A stretch of DNA of 64,000 nucleotides from Telmatactis stephensoni (Eukaryota > Cnidaria > Anthozoa > Actiniaria > Isophelliidae). Shown piece after piece: positions 1 through 12,179 of this stretch. The notes beneath the pieces were generated by a model. It worked only from the letters and a program-made list of their open reading frames with translations. It did no database searches and was not told the origin of the DNA. The position numbers and the translations under genes are program-made. The first letter of the stretch is position 1. Each line of letters opens with the position of its first letter. The stretch is from assembly GCA_029948255.1 (NCBI GenBank), contig JALIZF010001640.1, positions 62,001-126,000 on the forward strand, read 5' to 3'.

Positions 1-686
1 TCATGTTGATCAAGACGTGTAGATAAATTATCGCCCAGTGATTTTTAATAGTTTCTAATATTCTTACTCTACTGATCTTCCTAAAAAAACTAATGTAGCT
101 GATGATCAATACAGTTTTATTTATTTGATGTACCGACATTTTAAAGCTATTTCTGAACCCTGTGAATAAAGATTTAGTACTCTATCCATCGTTTACAGTA
201 ATTAAATTAATTAAAGTTTAACGTGTAATAGTCAAATGGACAAAATCTAAAAAACAATGGAATTAGAGGATTACCGCCTTTTGTATAGTTAAGCATTTCG
301 CCAGACGAAAGTCTCACCCGGGAATAGACCCTGAATTGGTATGACTTACCACACAACAATGGCTGGGGTGGATGAAATGTGTAGATTTATCCACTTAAAT
401 CTATTATTTGGTGGTCGGTCGTGAGTTCTGGAAAGGTCTGCCGGTCGATAGGACACTTGCACGATTGCGTCATTTCACTACAAATACCAGAATGCTTTAT
501 TCCCTCGTTGAGAATAGTAGAATAATTGACACTAATTACTTGGCAAAAGAAATTAGGCAAAGCGTTCTGGTAGTTGTATATTACGCCATCGTGCAAATGT
601 CCTATTTCCAGTTAATACTTTTGTCTGACAAAATGCGTAATTACGCAAAAGATACTAAATGCGCATTAGACTACTTCCGTATTAGA

Positions 687-808
687 GCAGATTTCGTTTA
701 AGTGTGAAAAGGACGGCGCCTTGCCGTGTCAGTGTCGTGTTGTCTATAAAAACATTCGAAACTCCTGTAGTAACCGTACCGTGACGGTGTCAGTCATACG
801 AAATCTCA
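687..808. mobile_element. MITE family A, copy 1 (degraded)
   Basis: The left end resembles GCAGATTTCGTATGAGTG and the right end is its inverse (CATACGAAATCTC). The interior has GTGCCGT/CCGTACCGTGAC blocks and the tract TATAAAAACATTCGAAA. The same layout occurs at 1552, 20282 and 38098. The short size, terminal inverted repeats and lack of coding capacity fit a non-autonomous DNA transposon. Confidence 0.65.
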
Positions 809-1551
809 GAAAAAAGAACACCGACGCGCACGTCTTCAAGGTTTTAGAACGACACTGACATTCTACCTGTAACAGAACCTCGACCGAAAACGACGGCGCG
901 CACATTATTTTTCTGCTCGAACAAGGTTGGGATCGTAATAACGTCGTTCATGCGTACGCTTTCTTTTTTTAAAACGTTCTCGCGACGTGCGCGACGTCGT
1001 TGGTTTTGGTATCTACGGCAAACACATCACACACATTCATGTAGCCTTCGCTATCGGGAGGAAAAGAATGTCAGTATATGTTGGTAACGCTTTAATAACC
1101 CGTCTACAATCCATTCGCTTTCAATAGGTGCTAATTCGAGAAAATGCCCTTTAGCTAGAGTACAAAAATTAGTATAAGATGTTTGATAATCTGACTAAAA
1201 CTTGCAAGTTACAAACGTCCAATTTAAAAGCCCGTGTTGGTGGACCATGAATCCTAAGGCCTCAGGGGCGGGGTTCAGAATCAGGGGGATCACTTCACAT
1301 TTATCTTGTTCTTGATATTTTTCTGTCTCGACGTAAAAATGTTTTATTTTATAGGATAAGAACGGGGATTCCCGGGCACCCAAGGAACCCCCCCCCCCCC
1401 CCCCTGGATCCGCCCCGGCCTTGGGCCTGGTTCTCATTAGCGACGCAATCATAAGCGCAAACAACATACAGGCAGGCAGTGTCGTGTATATCACATAGGT
1501 GTGAAAAAACACAATCTCTGCTAATGAGCAGAAGTACATTACTGAGTCTGT

Positions 1552-1702
1552 ATAGAGTCGTTTTCGTATGAGTGGGAACACTGTACGGTTACGATACGAT
1601 ACGGTTACGGCATGAATTTCGAATGTTTTTATAGACATTACGGCACTGACACGGTCACGGTACGGCGCGGTAAGTTTCCCACTCATACGAAAACGACTCT
1701 AT
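1552..1702. mobile_element. MITE family A, copy 2
   Basis: The inverted arms of about 27 bp (ATAGAGTCGTTTTCGTATGA and its inverse) are nearly perfect. The interior has the TACGGTTACG and GGTACGGCGCGG blocks and the ATGTTTTTATAGACAT tract of this family. It would fold into a long hairpin. Confidence 0.7.
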
Positions 1703-1857
1703 ATGTTGCTTGCGCTTGCGTCACTAGTGAAAACAAGGCTTATTTAACTGTAGCGTGGCTACCAATACGTACGAGATAACTAGTGATTAGACTGGGAAAT
1801 CATTTTCTCTTGATATCGAGATGACGTGTGACTGTGCGTACCTACTATAGCCTAACA

Positions 1858-3504
1858 TTACGATACTGTATTTGGCAAGTCTTGGTTTTCTAGTCCATCG
1901 CAAAATCCTACATTATGAGATGAGCCATTATGAGATGGCATTTTTGATTGTTGAATTATGCATTCTCCTTCATCCCCACACACAGGGGATTTACTAACAG
2001 CGGACAATTCTGATAGTTTGCGAAGAACCTGGTTACTTATATTTCTAACAAATGATGGGTGCGCATGCGTAGTATCGTCTTCTATGTCAGCACCCTCATT
2101 TTCTTCCAAAATATCGTTAAATCGATTCTGGTTTTCAGGAAATGTTGTTGGGGTTCGTTTATTGGTGAAAATATGTTTGGGCGTCGGTTGACACCAATTT
2201 GCTTCGCCATCTTGTTCTGAAGGCCACGTGCTGAAGTGGTTGGGGCTGGTGTCACGGTTCTCTTCTAAGTCAATGGTGTCCTGAGTATCCGTACTGCCCG
2301 TGGGGGACCCCCGTGTGTGTGACATTTCTAGTCCCAGTCCCATGGCTGCTTTACTTTCAGTATCAAGATGTGTAAACATGCTCATTCGCCTTTGTCTACG
2401 AGGTGGCGCCGAACGATTGTGATTTTCCAAAGGCTTGACGGTGATAAGCTTGGTTCTTTTGAACATTGTGCGCATTTTCTTAGAAGGAGTTACTGATTGT
2501 GTAGGACTGTTGGGAATTTGGGATTCCATATTTGAGAGATCATCTACAGCCTTCTTAATCCTTGTTCTCTTGGCACTTACAGTGAATATCAAAATGCATG
2601 TAATAACTTCACTTAGTCGATTAACAGTTTGTAGTGCCCACCAACTCCAGGCACCGACAAATTTGACATCGGAATACACACCAAACACGCCAACACTGCT
2701 GTAGATCATAATAATTACAAGACCATAGTTAGCTACTCCTGATGCATAAATCAGAAACACATAAAGTTTGTCTTGCTTCTCCTTCTTTGTTTTGTGACCA
2801 AACAGTTGCTTATCTAACATATAACCAAGTCTTATATAGCCTGTTCCAAGAACAGAACCCCAAACTACGAAAAACACTTGACAAAACAGAATCATTCCTT
2901 TGGCAGAGACGTACTCAGACACAACAAAATCAGTCAGGATAACAAATATAAAATGAGCTGTTACAACAATGATTATGACCGAGCCTTTTTGTAGAGCTGG
3001 TAGAGTTATTTTTTGTCGACTTGTTTCAAGAAGCGCTAGAATGATTAACGAATCAGAAGCCGTTAAGCATGGTCCTCCTATGGACCATATCAGGCGCATG
3101 AGCTGAAGTGCTTTGATTAAGCCCCCCTGGTGATAAGGGTCCAGGTACAAAATAAAGGCCCTTGTCAAACAAAACAGAAGGACCATGAGATTGAGGCTGA
3201 CACTCAAATATTTCTTGTCCAGTCCATCGTACACATTAAACAGAACGTAGTAAGCTGCATAGAAGGCCATTAATAAGTAACATGTAGCAAATGCGTAGAC
3301 ATGGATGCCCCAAGCACTTTTCCATGTTTTGTAAGCCTCCTTCCACAATGGCCCTGGTTCTGGCCACGATTCGGCTTCAGCTTCGGGTTCTGGTACCGCT
3401 GTTGAGTTCTCGGGTTCTGCTTCAGACTTTGACTCGCTGCTTGGTAATGTTGGCTCCTTTGCTGGCTCCCTCTCGGCCTGGGCACTGGATTCTACGATGA
3501 ACAC
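1858..3504 (-). CDS. PRRT3/PRRT4-like seven-transmembrane protein, 3' terminal exon
   Basis: The open frame is about 548 residues. A Pro/Glu-rich N-terminal stretch (to about residue 50) leads into a region starting about residue 60 with seven hydrophobic segments, ending about residue 310. A long polar, probably cytoplasmic tail rich in Ser, Thr and Pro follows. The motifs AWGIHVYAF, RAFILYLDPY and WALQTVNRLSE match the membrane core of vertebrate proline-rich transmembrane proteins 3 and 4, whose function is poorly known. The first codon of the frame is GTG (3502-3504). There is no in-frame ATG before an upstream TAA, so this is a terminal exon rather than a full gene. The acceptor TTCATCGTAG|AATCC just inside it fits, with a phase-1 join. 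The stop is TAA at 1858-1860. The 5' exons, probably including a signal peptide, are not confidently found; see the small candidate exon at 6230. Confidence 0.85.
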   Translation of the reverse strand: MFIVESSAQAEREPAKEPTLPSSESKSEAEPENSTAVPEPEAEAESWPEPGPLWKEAYKTWKSAWGIHVYAFATCYLLMAFYAAYYVLFNVYDGLDKKYLSVSLNLMVLLFCLTRAFILYLDPYHQGGLIKALQLMRLIWSIGGPCLTASDSLIILALLETSRQKITLPALQKGSVIIIVVTAHFIFVILTDFVVSEYVSAKGMILFCQVFFVVWGSVLGTGYIRLGYMLDKQLFGHKTKKEKQDKLYVFLIYASGVANYGLVIIMIYSSVGVFGVYSDVKFVGAWSWWALQTVNRLSEVITCILIFTVSAKRTRIKKAVDDLSNMESQIPNSPTQSVTPSKKMRTMFKRTKLITVKPLENHNRSAPPRRQRRMSMFTHLDTESKAAMGLGLEMSHTRGSPTGSTDTQDTIDLEENRDTSPNHFSTWPSEQDGEANWCQPTPKHIFTNKRTPTTFPENQNRFNDILEENEGADIEDDTTHAHPSFVRNISNQVLRKLSELSAVSKSPVCGDEGECIIQQSKMPSHNGSSHNVGFCDGLENQDLPNTVS

Positions 3505-6229
3505 AAACTGGTATGAACGTTTTTATACGATTAACCGAGAGCGGGGTCATTACGTTAATAAGAAATTTATTTTTGGCCATTTTATTTTCGGTTCACGCGC
3601 TCGCGCGGCTAGCTGGATTCCCGCCTTTTTTGTGAAGTAAGTTCACAACAAATTACAACATCGAGGATAACAAATGAGGCTTTTGGATAGTTTTTGAGTT
3701 TATGGGAAATGACAAAGTGAACATTTTTTTGCCAGAATGATATTTTGTTTATTTGAACACGATTCGTCGGTTCTTCAACTCGTGGACGCCGGACTTTTAT
3801 AGTACCTTTTCACTCACTTTACGGCAATGTACTTTTGCGCGCAATATTGCAAAAAATGTTGCAGAAGTAGAACTGGATCCTGATCCTACAACTGTTGTGC
3901 GCAGCACTGCAGGGGTGGACACATGGTGCTGCTGTATGCTCGCCGATATTGCGTGAATTTTTGCATGGTGTGTCCCTGTCTTTAAAGGGTTATTAGTTGG
4001 CTTTTACCTCGTAAATGACGTGAAAGTAATGTCTGTCTTCTTTGGGTATTGAACGTTGTCGCCGATATTGGAGCTAGCCAACTTGTAAGCAAGCTGCAAA
4101 CAAACTAAAATAATGATCGACTTTATTTAGCCTTCGAGGAAGATTCAGTTAGAAGTGGTTTTAAAAGATTGAAAAAAAGATTACAAAATATAGGGGTTCA
4201 TGAGAAAATTAATAATTCATTGAAGTACGCTCAGTGTTATCAAAAGAAGGTTTGCGTCCACACTGACCAATTCAAAAAACGCATCTTTTTCGCTACGTAC
4301 GGCTATGCCGTCCCTCGACACTAAACGGCGTTTTTGGTTTATTCCAGGAAACGACCCCTCATTGTAGATAGCGAAAATAACAGGAAGGAATATGTGTTTT
4401 CAAATTTATCTGGGTCGACACTGTAGTCTTAGCTGATAACAGCAAGAGCTACAATCATGCTTCGAAATGTTTCTCAAGTGATTGAGGATTTCAAGGCTCT
4501 TCAAGCTAGTACTAATCACATCGTTTGTCATCAGAAACTAATTTGAAATGAATCACTTGTTTTGTTTTGTTCTCGATATGTTTATTAATTTACAATCAAG
4601 ACAAAAAGAATGAAATAACGATGTAGAGACACCATATCTAGTTTATGAGAGTTCAAAGAACAATCACTTCCCTAGTTAATTAAACTCAGGGATATTTTTA
4701 TTTCATTCGTTTATTACTTCAGTAAATTTATGATATTTTATCAGCCACAATATTATTGACATTTTTACCATGAAATATGCAAATGGATTACACATATCTT
4801 TCACTATTCTTCTGTTTATATCTTAAAGTATTCCCTTTTATTTATACAATATTATTTTACATAGTTGGTCACCTTATCGCCATTACCAATTCAGTAAAAC
4901 TGAGATGGTGATGATAAAATGATGACGATAACAAGAACACTGCTTGATCAGAGAAGATTGAAACATGGCACTTTGTTTGATTTTTTTTAATCTGTTCCTT
5001 TATGTTTATTTTTGTAGGCATTAGTTTTAACGTGAAGTGTCATTCATATGAGCTGTAAATGAAAAACACCAGGTGTTGCTGTTCAGTTCATGAATCGTTC
5101 ACGAAAAAAAAGCAAAAAGAACAAGAATTCACTGAAAACAATTCAACTTTTACATAAAATGCATATTTCTGATTTTTTGGGTCTGAGTTAGCTGATTGTT
5201 CATATCGTTAATTTGATCACTGTCAGACCATCGGTCAATCTGACGCATGCAGTTTTATTTTCAGCTAAGTTTTACTGGTTGCCTTTAGCTGGTAAAGACT
5301 GAATACATTAACAAACAATGATCGCAATAAATCTAATTATGAAACCAATAGAATTAGGTATCAAATTATATTTTCTATTGATTAACCTCCTAACTAACTA
5401 AGAATTGTAGAAAATGCAATTTTTGAAATAGAATACCATAATTAAACAATTCCCATAAGTTAATCAAGTTAACTAGGAGCGAAGTCATCATGACAATTTT
5501 TCTCATATTTGAAATGCTATTCAAGGACCTTTCGATCGTCATAACGCACTATTTTCGCCGGCCTACGGCTTGCATTGCGGCGTATAAAGGAACGCCTTAT
5601 ACCGAACAGACTCACAGGAAACATTTTACTTGCTAAAAAAGATGTTTGTCACTACGATTTAAAGATGTCTCTTAAAACTCGTTTTTTCTTGTCCTTGGAA
5701 CATCCTCAAATGCTTAATGGCCATGATTAGCATACGCAAATTTGCCTCCAAATACACCAGGCTACCTGACAAGATGTCAGTGTGGTAGCGAAACTGAAAA
5801 AAGACTTCTTGTACAATAGAAGGCCTTGAATCAGTTTCGCTCAGAGATTCTTGAAGCTTAGTAATTAGATCAAAAACTTTTCTAAGTGTTAGGTGAATTA
5901 GTTCCTTTTCCTAATGGACTGACTTAAGACAAACTTATAAAAATCCTTGAACATGTTTTCAATTAGGCCTACAGAACGGCTTGAGTATTAAAACATCAGT
6001 AAAACCCGCGTTAAAACTGAACGAATCAATGCATTTAATCTACCAAGAACCGTTAGGTGATATATTGGGATGGCATGTTTGCGGGGCCTCGCGCAGACAA
6101 ATACACCCATATAAGTGTATTGCATGGGCTATTTTTTACCACAAATTACAATTTAGATAGCTACTGTATCAAGAAAAATCGGCTTACTTTTTGCTATCAA
6201 AATTATCTGATATAAATTATAATACTTAC

Positions 6230-6292
6230 GATTACCAGCAGGAAGGCCTTCATCTCGAAGATCACTCGTCGTCTTGGCTGTACTAGTGGACA
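6230..6292 (-). other. Candidate small coding exon of the PRRT-like gene
   Basis: On the minus strand, GGGTTTCAG|TGTCC is a good acceptor and AATC|GTAAGTATT an excellent donor. They enclose 63 bp that is open in the frame reading STSTAKTTSDLRDEGLPAGN. It enters and leaves in phase 1, which matches the phase-1 acceptor at the start of the PRRT-like exon (joining codon c|aa). A Ser/Thr/Pro-rich linker upstream of the membrane core would be normal for this family. No database or transcript support is available here, so this is an inference from splice sites and phase only. Confidence 0.35.
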
Positions 6293-7168
6293 CTGAAACC
6301 CAGAAACATTAAATAGACACGTCTTATTATAGTTTCCTTTTCTTTCCTCCTTTCTTTTTATTTCAGGGTTTTAGATCTAAAGGTGAGAGGATCAGCTAGT
6401 GTCAATTGTAACTAAGAACTACATTTAGTGCTTTTTTCTCGATCTGTAGGCGGAGTAATAGCTATTGTTATTAATGTATAGCTCCCTAGGTAACCATATC
6501 AACAACACAAGAAAACTGCGAAATTCTTTTAAAATGATTTTTAATATCACTCATACTCCGAACCCCTATGTAATTGATATTCTAGTAGAAATTCCGAAAT
6601 TAAAAATATAGCAAACTCAATATCACAGCTATTAAACCTAATAATGAAAAAGTTCCTCAATCGGACTAGGAAGCACACTGATGTCGAGCACTTCACTTAC
6701 TTCAGTTGACAACCTAGCACTTACCTAGCAACCTAGTGGATTGTAATGACGTGCGGTTTTGCGTGTTGATATGGCATCCCTTGCTTTTCACGAATTATCG
6801 TCTAATCGTTTATTATTTCATTTATTTAGTCATCAACAAGATCAAACTGCTAGAATGGTGTCTGGAATTTTCAGGAACCTTTCTCCCTTACTGGTCCATA
6901 TATTTATGACATGTATGTGCCTCTTATTTCATTTTTCATCTTGTATGCATAAGCAGATTTAATTTTCTTAGTCTCCTGGTGTGTGTTGTTCCTGTATTTT
7001 CACAAAGTCAAAAGCTTCATCGTCTGTTGGTATATTTTCACCTGTTCTTGGATCGGTAGGATTGGTTCTCGGATCAGTTGAAAAAATTTAATTGATATCC
7101 CGACACATTTACGTAAGGCACGATCTGATTCTGAATAGAAATGACTGTATAAACGTCATCGTTTGCCT

Positions 7169-7169
<1 letters not shown>

Positions 7170-7201
<32 letters not shown>
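7170..7201. repeat. (CAT)n microsatellite
   Basis: Ten perfect CAT units (CATCATCATCAT...) in non-coding DNA. Confidence 0.95.
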
Positions 7202-7202
<1 letters not shown>

Positions 7203-7770
7203 GTTGATTGTACTGCTTATATCCAGAACTAGTTAACAGCCATCACCATTATCAAGCTACCTATACTTTTTTATCGACAGGATTTGAATGTCCGTTACCT
7301 AAAAAGTGGTCTTAGAAATGGTTACCTGATCGATATGCACGCGGCATTTTTACGGCCTTTTAGACAGACTTTTAGTTAACAAATACATTCGATTTTTCTG
7401 TACGTCTGTACTCCAATAGATGCACAGATGACGTCAAAATGTGGTGTGAACAAAACTGAATACACCACGGGACGAAATCAGCGTGTGGCGAGATAATCAT
7501 ATGAAAGGTTACCTGCCACTAAAACTCCAACAAAGTCAATATTGTGAAATACACCTTCAGACAGTCCAATTACACAACAATAACATGATTTGAAATTTTT
7601 CGTTTGAAAACGCAAACCTGTTGTTATGGTGAATATAACAGACAAATCAATAAACGTTGATTCAAACTGATGATCGGCCAATATTGCAAAACGTGATGGA
7701 GTTTTGCACGCGTACACGAGTTGTGAAATAGTGTCTAGTCACGTATAAACTTATATAAACTTATGTGTCT

Positions 7771-8057
7771 TAAGGCCGCTACACAAGAGTGAGCTTGCTC
7801 CCGTAACACCGTTCCTGGCTCATTTTGTACAACCAGTACACACGAGGGAGCATGCTGCGGGAGCTTGTTACATGTAATAATTTGCTCCTGGAGCTTGCTC
7901 CCTCTCATTTAAGCAGTTTAATATCAGGGAGCATAATCAAGAAGCAAAACTTTTGTTGTGCAACAAATTTTTTATGCGTAAAATCGTTGGTACACACGAG
8001 GGAGCGTGTTGCGGGAGTGTGTTGCGGGAGCATGCTTCCTCGTGTGTACCGGCTTTA
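7771..8057. mobile_element. MITE with GTACACACGAGGGAGC ends
   Basis: The ends TAAGGCCGCTACACAAGAG and CTCGTGTGTACCGGCTTTA are inverted. Subterminal blocks of GGGAGC, TTGCTCCC and GCGGGAG are repeated in both orientations, including two exact TACACACGAGGGAGC blocks. It has no coding capacity. The flanking TTA/TAA could be a short target duplication. Confidence 0.65.
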
Positions 8058-8289
8058 TATGTTGATGTTTTTGTTGTACAGAATTTTCAATACGTTCTGT
8101 ACGTTTTTTGTTACCATTATTAATGATTTACTTGTTTGAGTCAAGGAGATGTTTGACAGTAATTAAGCTATAACACTTTCTGAGAGCAATTCGGATGAAA
8201 AAAGGTCAAAATTGGAATTCCGATCCGAGTGGAAATTATTTAACAAGGAATTTTGGCTTAGAAGTAAAAAGAACAATAGAGTTGAGTAG

Positions 8290-8842
8290 ATGACATCATC
8301 TACCAATTGTACTAATTCTCATCTAACAATTTAGATGCCAAAATAGTAATCAACTTTTACCCATCTCTTTTGAATTCGAGGAAAGTATTTTGCTTGTGTA
8401 ATTATCATTTTTGTGAATTACTGTTCGTGTTAACAGTTCTCTAACCACAGTCAATATAGGCGTCTAAAAATTCTAATCTAACAATTTAGGTGCCAAAACA
8501 GTAGTCAATTTTTACCCATCTCTTCAGTGAATACGAGGAAAGTATTTTGCTTGGTGTAGACCTATCAGTCGAATCTCAAGCCGAATTTCAACTCCGATTT
8601 CCAATTTTTTAAGCAGAAAATAAAAAGACTTTAGTAGTAGGGATATTATACTATGTTACTGAAGCAACAAAATGTAATCGCCAACAGTTATCTACAATCT
8701 CAAAATCTACCCCTATATTATTATTTGGCCTAAATCTTAGGGTATTGAAAATTTGGATTTAATTTCGCTGTTCTTTTGTAATTATTGTATTAGTAAATTA
8801 CTGTTAGTGTTAACGGTTATTTTAGCACAGCCAATATATTGG
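8290..8842. repeat. Diverged direct repeats
   Basis: A block reading ATCTAACAATTTAG then TTTTACCCATCTCTT then GAGGAAAGTATTTTGCTTG occurs near 8315-8395 and again at 8475-8555. A second block with AATTACTGTTCGTGTTAACAG occurs near 8413 and in diverged form near 8795. These look like old local duplications. Confidence 0.55.
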
Positions 8843-8846
8843 ACTC

Positions 8847-8892
8847 CTTTCACATATTTTATTTTATTTTATTTTATTATTTTATTTTATAA
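8847..8892. repeat. ATTTT-type microsatellite
   Basis: Runs of TTTTA/ATTTT units in AT-rich non-coding DNA. Confidence 0.85.
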
Positions 8893-10694
8893 TGACGTGA
8901 AGTATATATAACGTCGAAAACGTCGTCTTTTTAAAGTTTTTTTTGTTAAGTTTTATCACCTTAAGTGTTTTATCGTTGGATATTTGCTGCAAAAAAAGCA
9001 CTAAAGTTAAAAACTACGTTGATGGGGTTATAAATCTGCATATTGTGTGGCTGGTCTTTAATTTCCTGGGCATACGGTTAAATCACACAAAACAATGAAA
9101 TGCCTTACATATATTTTATACAGTATTTATTTTTAAGACGTACTGTTCTTTTTTGTGATATGGGAAAAAATGAACTCGATTTATCTTGAATCCGGTTTCT
9201 TGACTGAATTCGATAAGTCGTCAGTCAACAGCTTTTTCACGGCAGTTCAAATCCTATGTTTGCAACTTTTTACTGGCTTGTACCTCATGGAATTGTAAAG
9301 GTTTTTTATAGTTTGCCCTAAATAATTGACTGATAAAAAATTTACTTCACAAATTAAATAGAAGCTTATAGATTAAAACATATTTTTCAATTGATGTTTC
9401 TCAGTCTTGGTAGAAAACGAAATTTTTAGATACTTACCTTACATGCAAGCCAAGCGATGGTCTAGCTAATTTTGATTCAAAAGCTTTTTGCAGATCATAA
9501 AAAGAAAACTAGAATCCTAGTCTATTGTGATCACCTTACTTTTAGCCGTAACTAAGGATACATAAGCGCAATACGACCAAAGATTTCATGGGAAATAAAA
9601 AAGTGTTTGGTTTGCACCAATCAGAAGTCCTATATATTGGATGAAGCATTTACAGCTTAGCTTGTACACTAATGAATGAATACACTTATAGAAAGTGCTT
9701 GCTAGTCCTTGATTCATGAATAAATGGACCAATTGGAGCCAGTAGGCGCATCATGGTCGCAAGACTTGAACCAAAGCACAGAAATAATGAACAGCACAAA
9801 AGTGCCATATTTCACTCATGGAAACACTATACTTTTCTTTTCTTTATTAATAAGACATGAAATAAAAGAAACTGAACCGGATCCTTCCCGATTGGTTCAT
9901 TTGAAGAAAGGCCAGGTGTGGTAGACCGTCGAGCAGCAATTAAGTTTGACATCATTTCTTTTGGCCGTACTGTCATCCCAATATCACTTCATTTCACTAA
10001 TGTGATGAATTTGCACTTAAACATTGTGTCAACGCGACGTCTCATTCTTGCCTGGTTCATTTTTCACGGCGGTTAATAGACGGCTTTCCTTCATTCGCAT
10101 CACTGGCTCGTATAGATTCAAATCGAGGCTGGGCGGGGTTTCCAGCTTGACTGCATTTTGCCTACTCCAGCCTCGTCTTGAGTCCTATTGTTCCGTGAGT
10201 TCCGTGGTGGGCAGTCAAGACATTAACGAGACTTTGGCAAATTTCAATACTGATTTATTAACCAACATGAAATCCCCAGCGTCATAAGCGTCATAAGCTT
10301 TATGAGTGCCTAAACATCCACAATTTCTCGTTTTTGGTTTTCATATCTTCTGACACAGTTTCTGTGATTTTGGTTGGACTTTTTAGGTCTACTTCCTCAA
10401 CATTCAAACAAGGATTTATTAGAATCAGTGTATTCCATCTTAAAGATAGATGGATTACATAAATTTAAACAATATTAAGTATCATAAATTCCTCTGTTTT
10501 CTCTTAAGACAAGGGTTAGCTGCTAGTTCTTGTAATGTACCGTTTCAATCTAAGTTACGAATAGTGTACATACCTAGTTATATCGTGAAATTTTCACCTG
10601 CCTACATTATTATATAACTTTATGTACATCTGGGTCTTAGTTTCGCGCTTTAGTGTCATACCAAAAGAAAGACAAGGGAAGACTTGGAAGACTG

Positions 10695-10858
10695 AAGGCG
10701 CTGTTACACTGTGCAATTTTCTCAGCAACTTGCAATATTTTTTGCCGAGGCAAGCTAGGAGCGAGATTCAAGATGGCTCCTCAGATCGAAATGAGAAATT
10801 GCGCATGCGCTCGTAGAAAACGTGCCTCAAAAATTGCGAGAAAAGTTGCTGGAGGGGT
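10695..10858. mobile_element. MITE remnant with GGCGCTGTTACACTGTGCAA end
   Basis: The left part (GGCGCTGTTACACTGTGCAA followed by TTTTCTCAGCAACTTGC) is the same terminal sequence as the palindromic element at 34974-35064. The right part (ATTGCGAGAAAAGTTGCTGG) is a decayed inverse. No coding capacity. Confidence 0.55.
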
Positions 10859-10873
10859 GATACTGATACTATA

Positions 10874-10937
10874 GGTAAATTCATTGGCTGACGAGGGAAT
10901 TCCAGAATTCACGAGTCGAGCCAATGAATTTTCCTTG
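10874..10937. repeat. Short hairpin
   Basis: The arms AAATTCATTGGCT and AGCCAATGAATTT surround a short loop. It lies just right of the MITE remnant. Confidence 0.6.
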
Positions 10938-11227
10938 AATCGTATAGCAGACAAGAAAAAAAGTTAAATAATACTAGTTTTTCACAATTTTGCTGCGAGC
11001 GCACGGGAAGCCATTTCATAGCCAACAAACAAAACTAACTGACGAATCAGGTTGAAGCTGTATAAAGCATGAATGAAAACCACCTTTGCAAACCGGGCTT
11101 CGTCGTGAGGAGCAAATTTCTGATCAAATTACGTCGATACAAACTTTGCAATGGAAATGAAGAATCACCGGTGGGAATTCTCCTGGAGGAACAGTTGTCT
11201 AAGTTGTCTCATGAGCGGCAAAACAAG

Positions 11228-11920
11228 ACGTCTCAAGCATGTTAAGGCCTGGGTCAGGCCTTTATTTAGCATAAAATGGTATTTTTTTACATTTCAAGAG
11301 AAATATTGAACATTTCGCTTTCTAACTTGGAGACGTGTTAGAATTGGTCGATTTTGAAAAATTCTCATTGACAAAATGGGGAACGCTTGGTCACGTGACC
11401 ATCTACGTAATATAGAAAATGACAAAAATTCAATGGAAAATGGGCCGTATAGAGACGTAAAGTGAAATAATGAATGAGATGTCAATTTATGACTTTTGGG
11501 GTTGTCTTTCAAAATCTGCCTGGAATGGTGGTCCATCATTGATTGTTAAGGAGATATTTGGTAAAAGAGGTCACGTGACCAAACCAGGTATTTACAAATT
11601 TGCATCTTCCTCCTCATCGTTTAAATGAAGTCATCCATTCCAGGCAGTTTCTAACTTATCTAGATGTCCTTAACAGTTACACATCAAAAACAGTCTTCAT
11701 TAAATGCATTTTCACCGGCCCATTTTCAAATTAATATTTTTTCATCCTATAGGTCACGTGACCTCCGAATTCTGACCATACACAAATAAAAATGTTAAGG
11801 AACCTGATTATGACTATGGGCCAAAATTATATCTAAGTACAATTAATATTGGTAGAGATATTGCAATTTTAGGTTATTTAGTTCGGCCCAATGACCCAGG
11901 CCTTAACATGCTTGAGACGT
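11228..11920. mobile_element. 693-bp element with 29-bp perfect inverted ends
   Basis: The ends begin ACGTCTCAAGCATGTTAAGG and are perfect inverted copies of 29 bp. The interior is non-coding and contains three palindromic GGTCACGTGACC boxes (about 11391, 11571 and 11752). The same boxes occur in the terminal repeats of the large element next to it. TTAA lies inside the arms, so the target duplication is unclear. A non-autonomous DNA transposon is the simplest reading. Confidence 0.7.
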
Positions 11921-12179
11921 TCTAGCTAGAACCGGGAAAATTTCGTTTGGATCACTGACTCTGTTAGTCACTAGTACCGTTGAACAGAAAAACGGTAAGC
12001 ATTTAAGTTATCTAATTTTAATAGCTCTCATATCAAGCTTTTTATCTTTTGATGTTTGAAAAACTAGTTTGAGCACTTTGTCGGAGTTTTTAGGTCACAG
12101 GTTCGATCAGTGAAGAGACGCTAGACACGGAGAGTTGCATGAGTTGAAGTCGCTAGGACTTCGCTAGATTTTGGCTTAA

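Larger units (their letters stand above)
1..1857. other. Intergenic DNA with foldback repeats
   Basis: I see no convincing gene here. Short ORFs on both strands have no recognisable domain and overlap repeats. The stretch holds two members of a dispersed hairpin family (687-808 and 1552-1702) and a run of about 18 C (1388-1405). It lies downstream of the PRRT-like gene, so its right edge probably includes that gene's 3' UTR. Confidence 0.5.
3505..11227. other. Large gene-poor region upstream of the PRRT-like exon
   Basis: About 7.7 kb with no convincing long coding frame. It contains one splice-flanked candidate exon (6230-6292, minus), a CAT microsatellite, an ATTTT microsatellite, two MITE-like elements (7771-8057 and 10695-10858), diverged direct repeats near 8290-8842 and a small hairpin at 10874-10937. 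Much of it is probably intron and 5' flank of the PRRT-like gene. The 4.2-6.2 kb part shows nothing I can name. Confidence 0.45.

Noticed and set aside
408..701. 97-codon ORF on the plus strand and its opposite-strand partner
   Set aside because: No recognisable domain, no splice context, and its end runs into a family A MITE.
1195..1686. 163-codon ORF on the minus strand
   Set aside because: It crosses a poly-C run and a foldback repeat; the glycine run is just the homopolymer.
7170..7201. CRISPR-like or other spaced repeat array
   Set aside because: Simple trinucleotide microsatellite in a eukaryotic sequence; nowhere in the window are there regularly spaced repeats with unique spacers.
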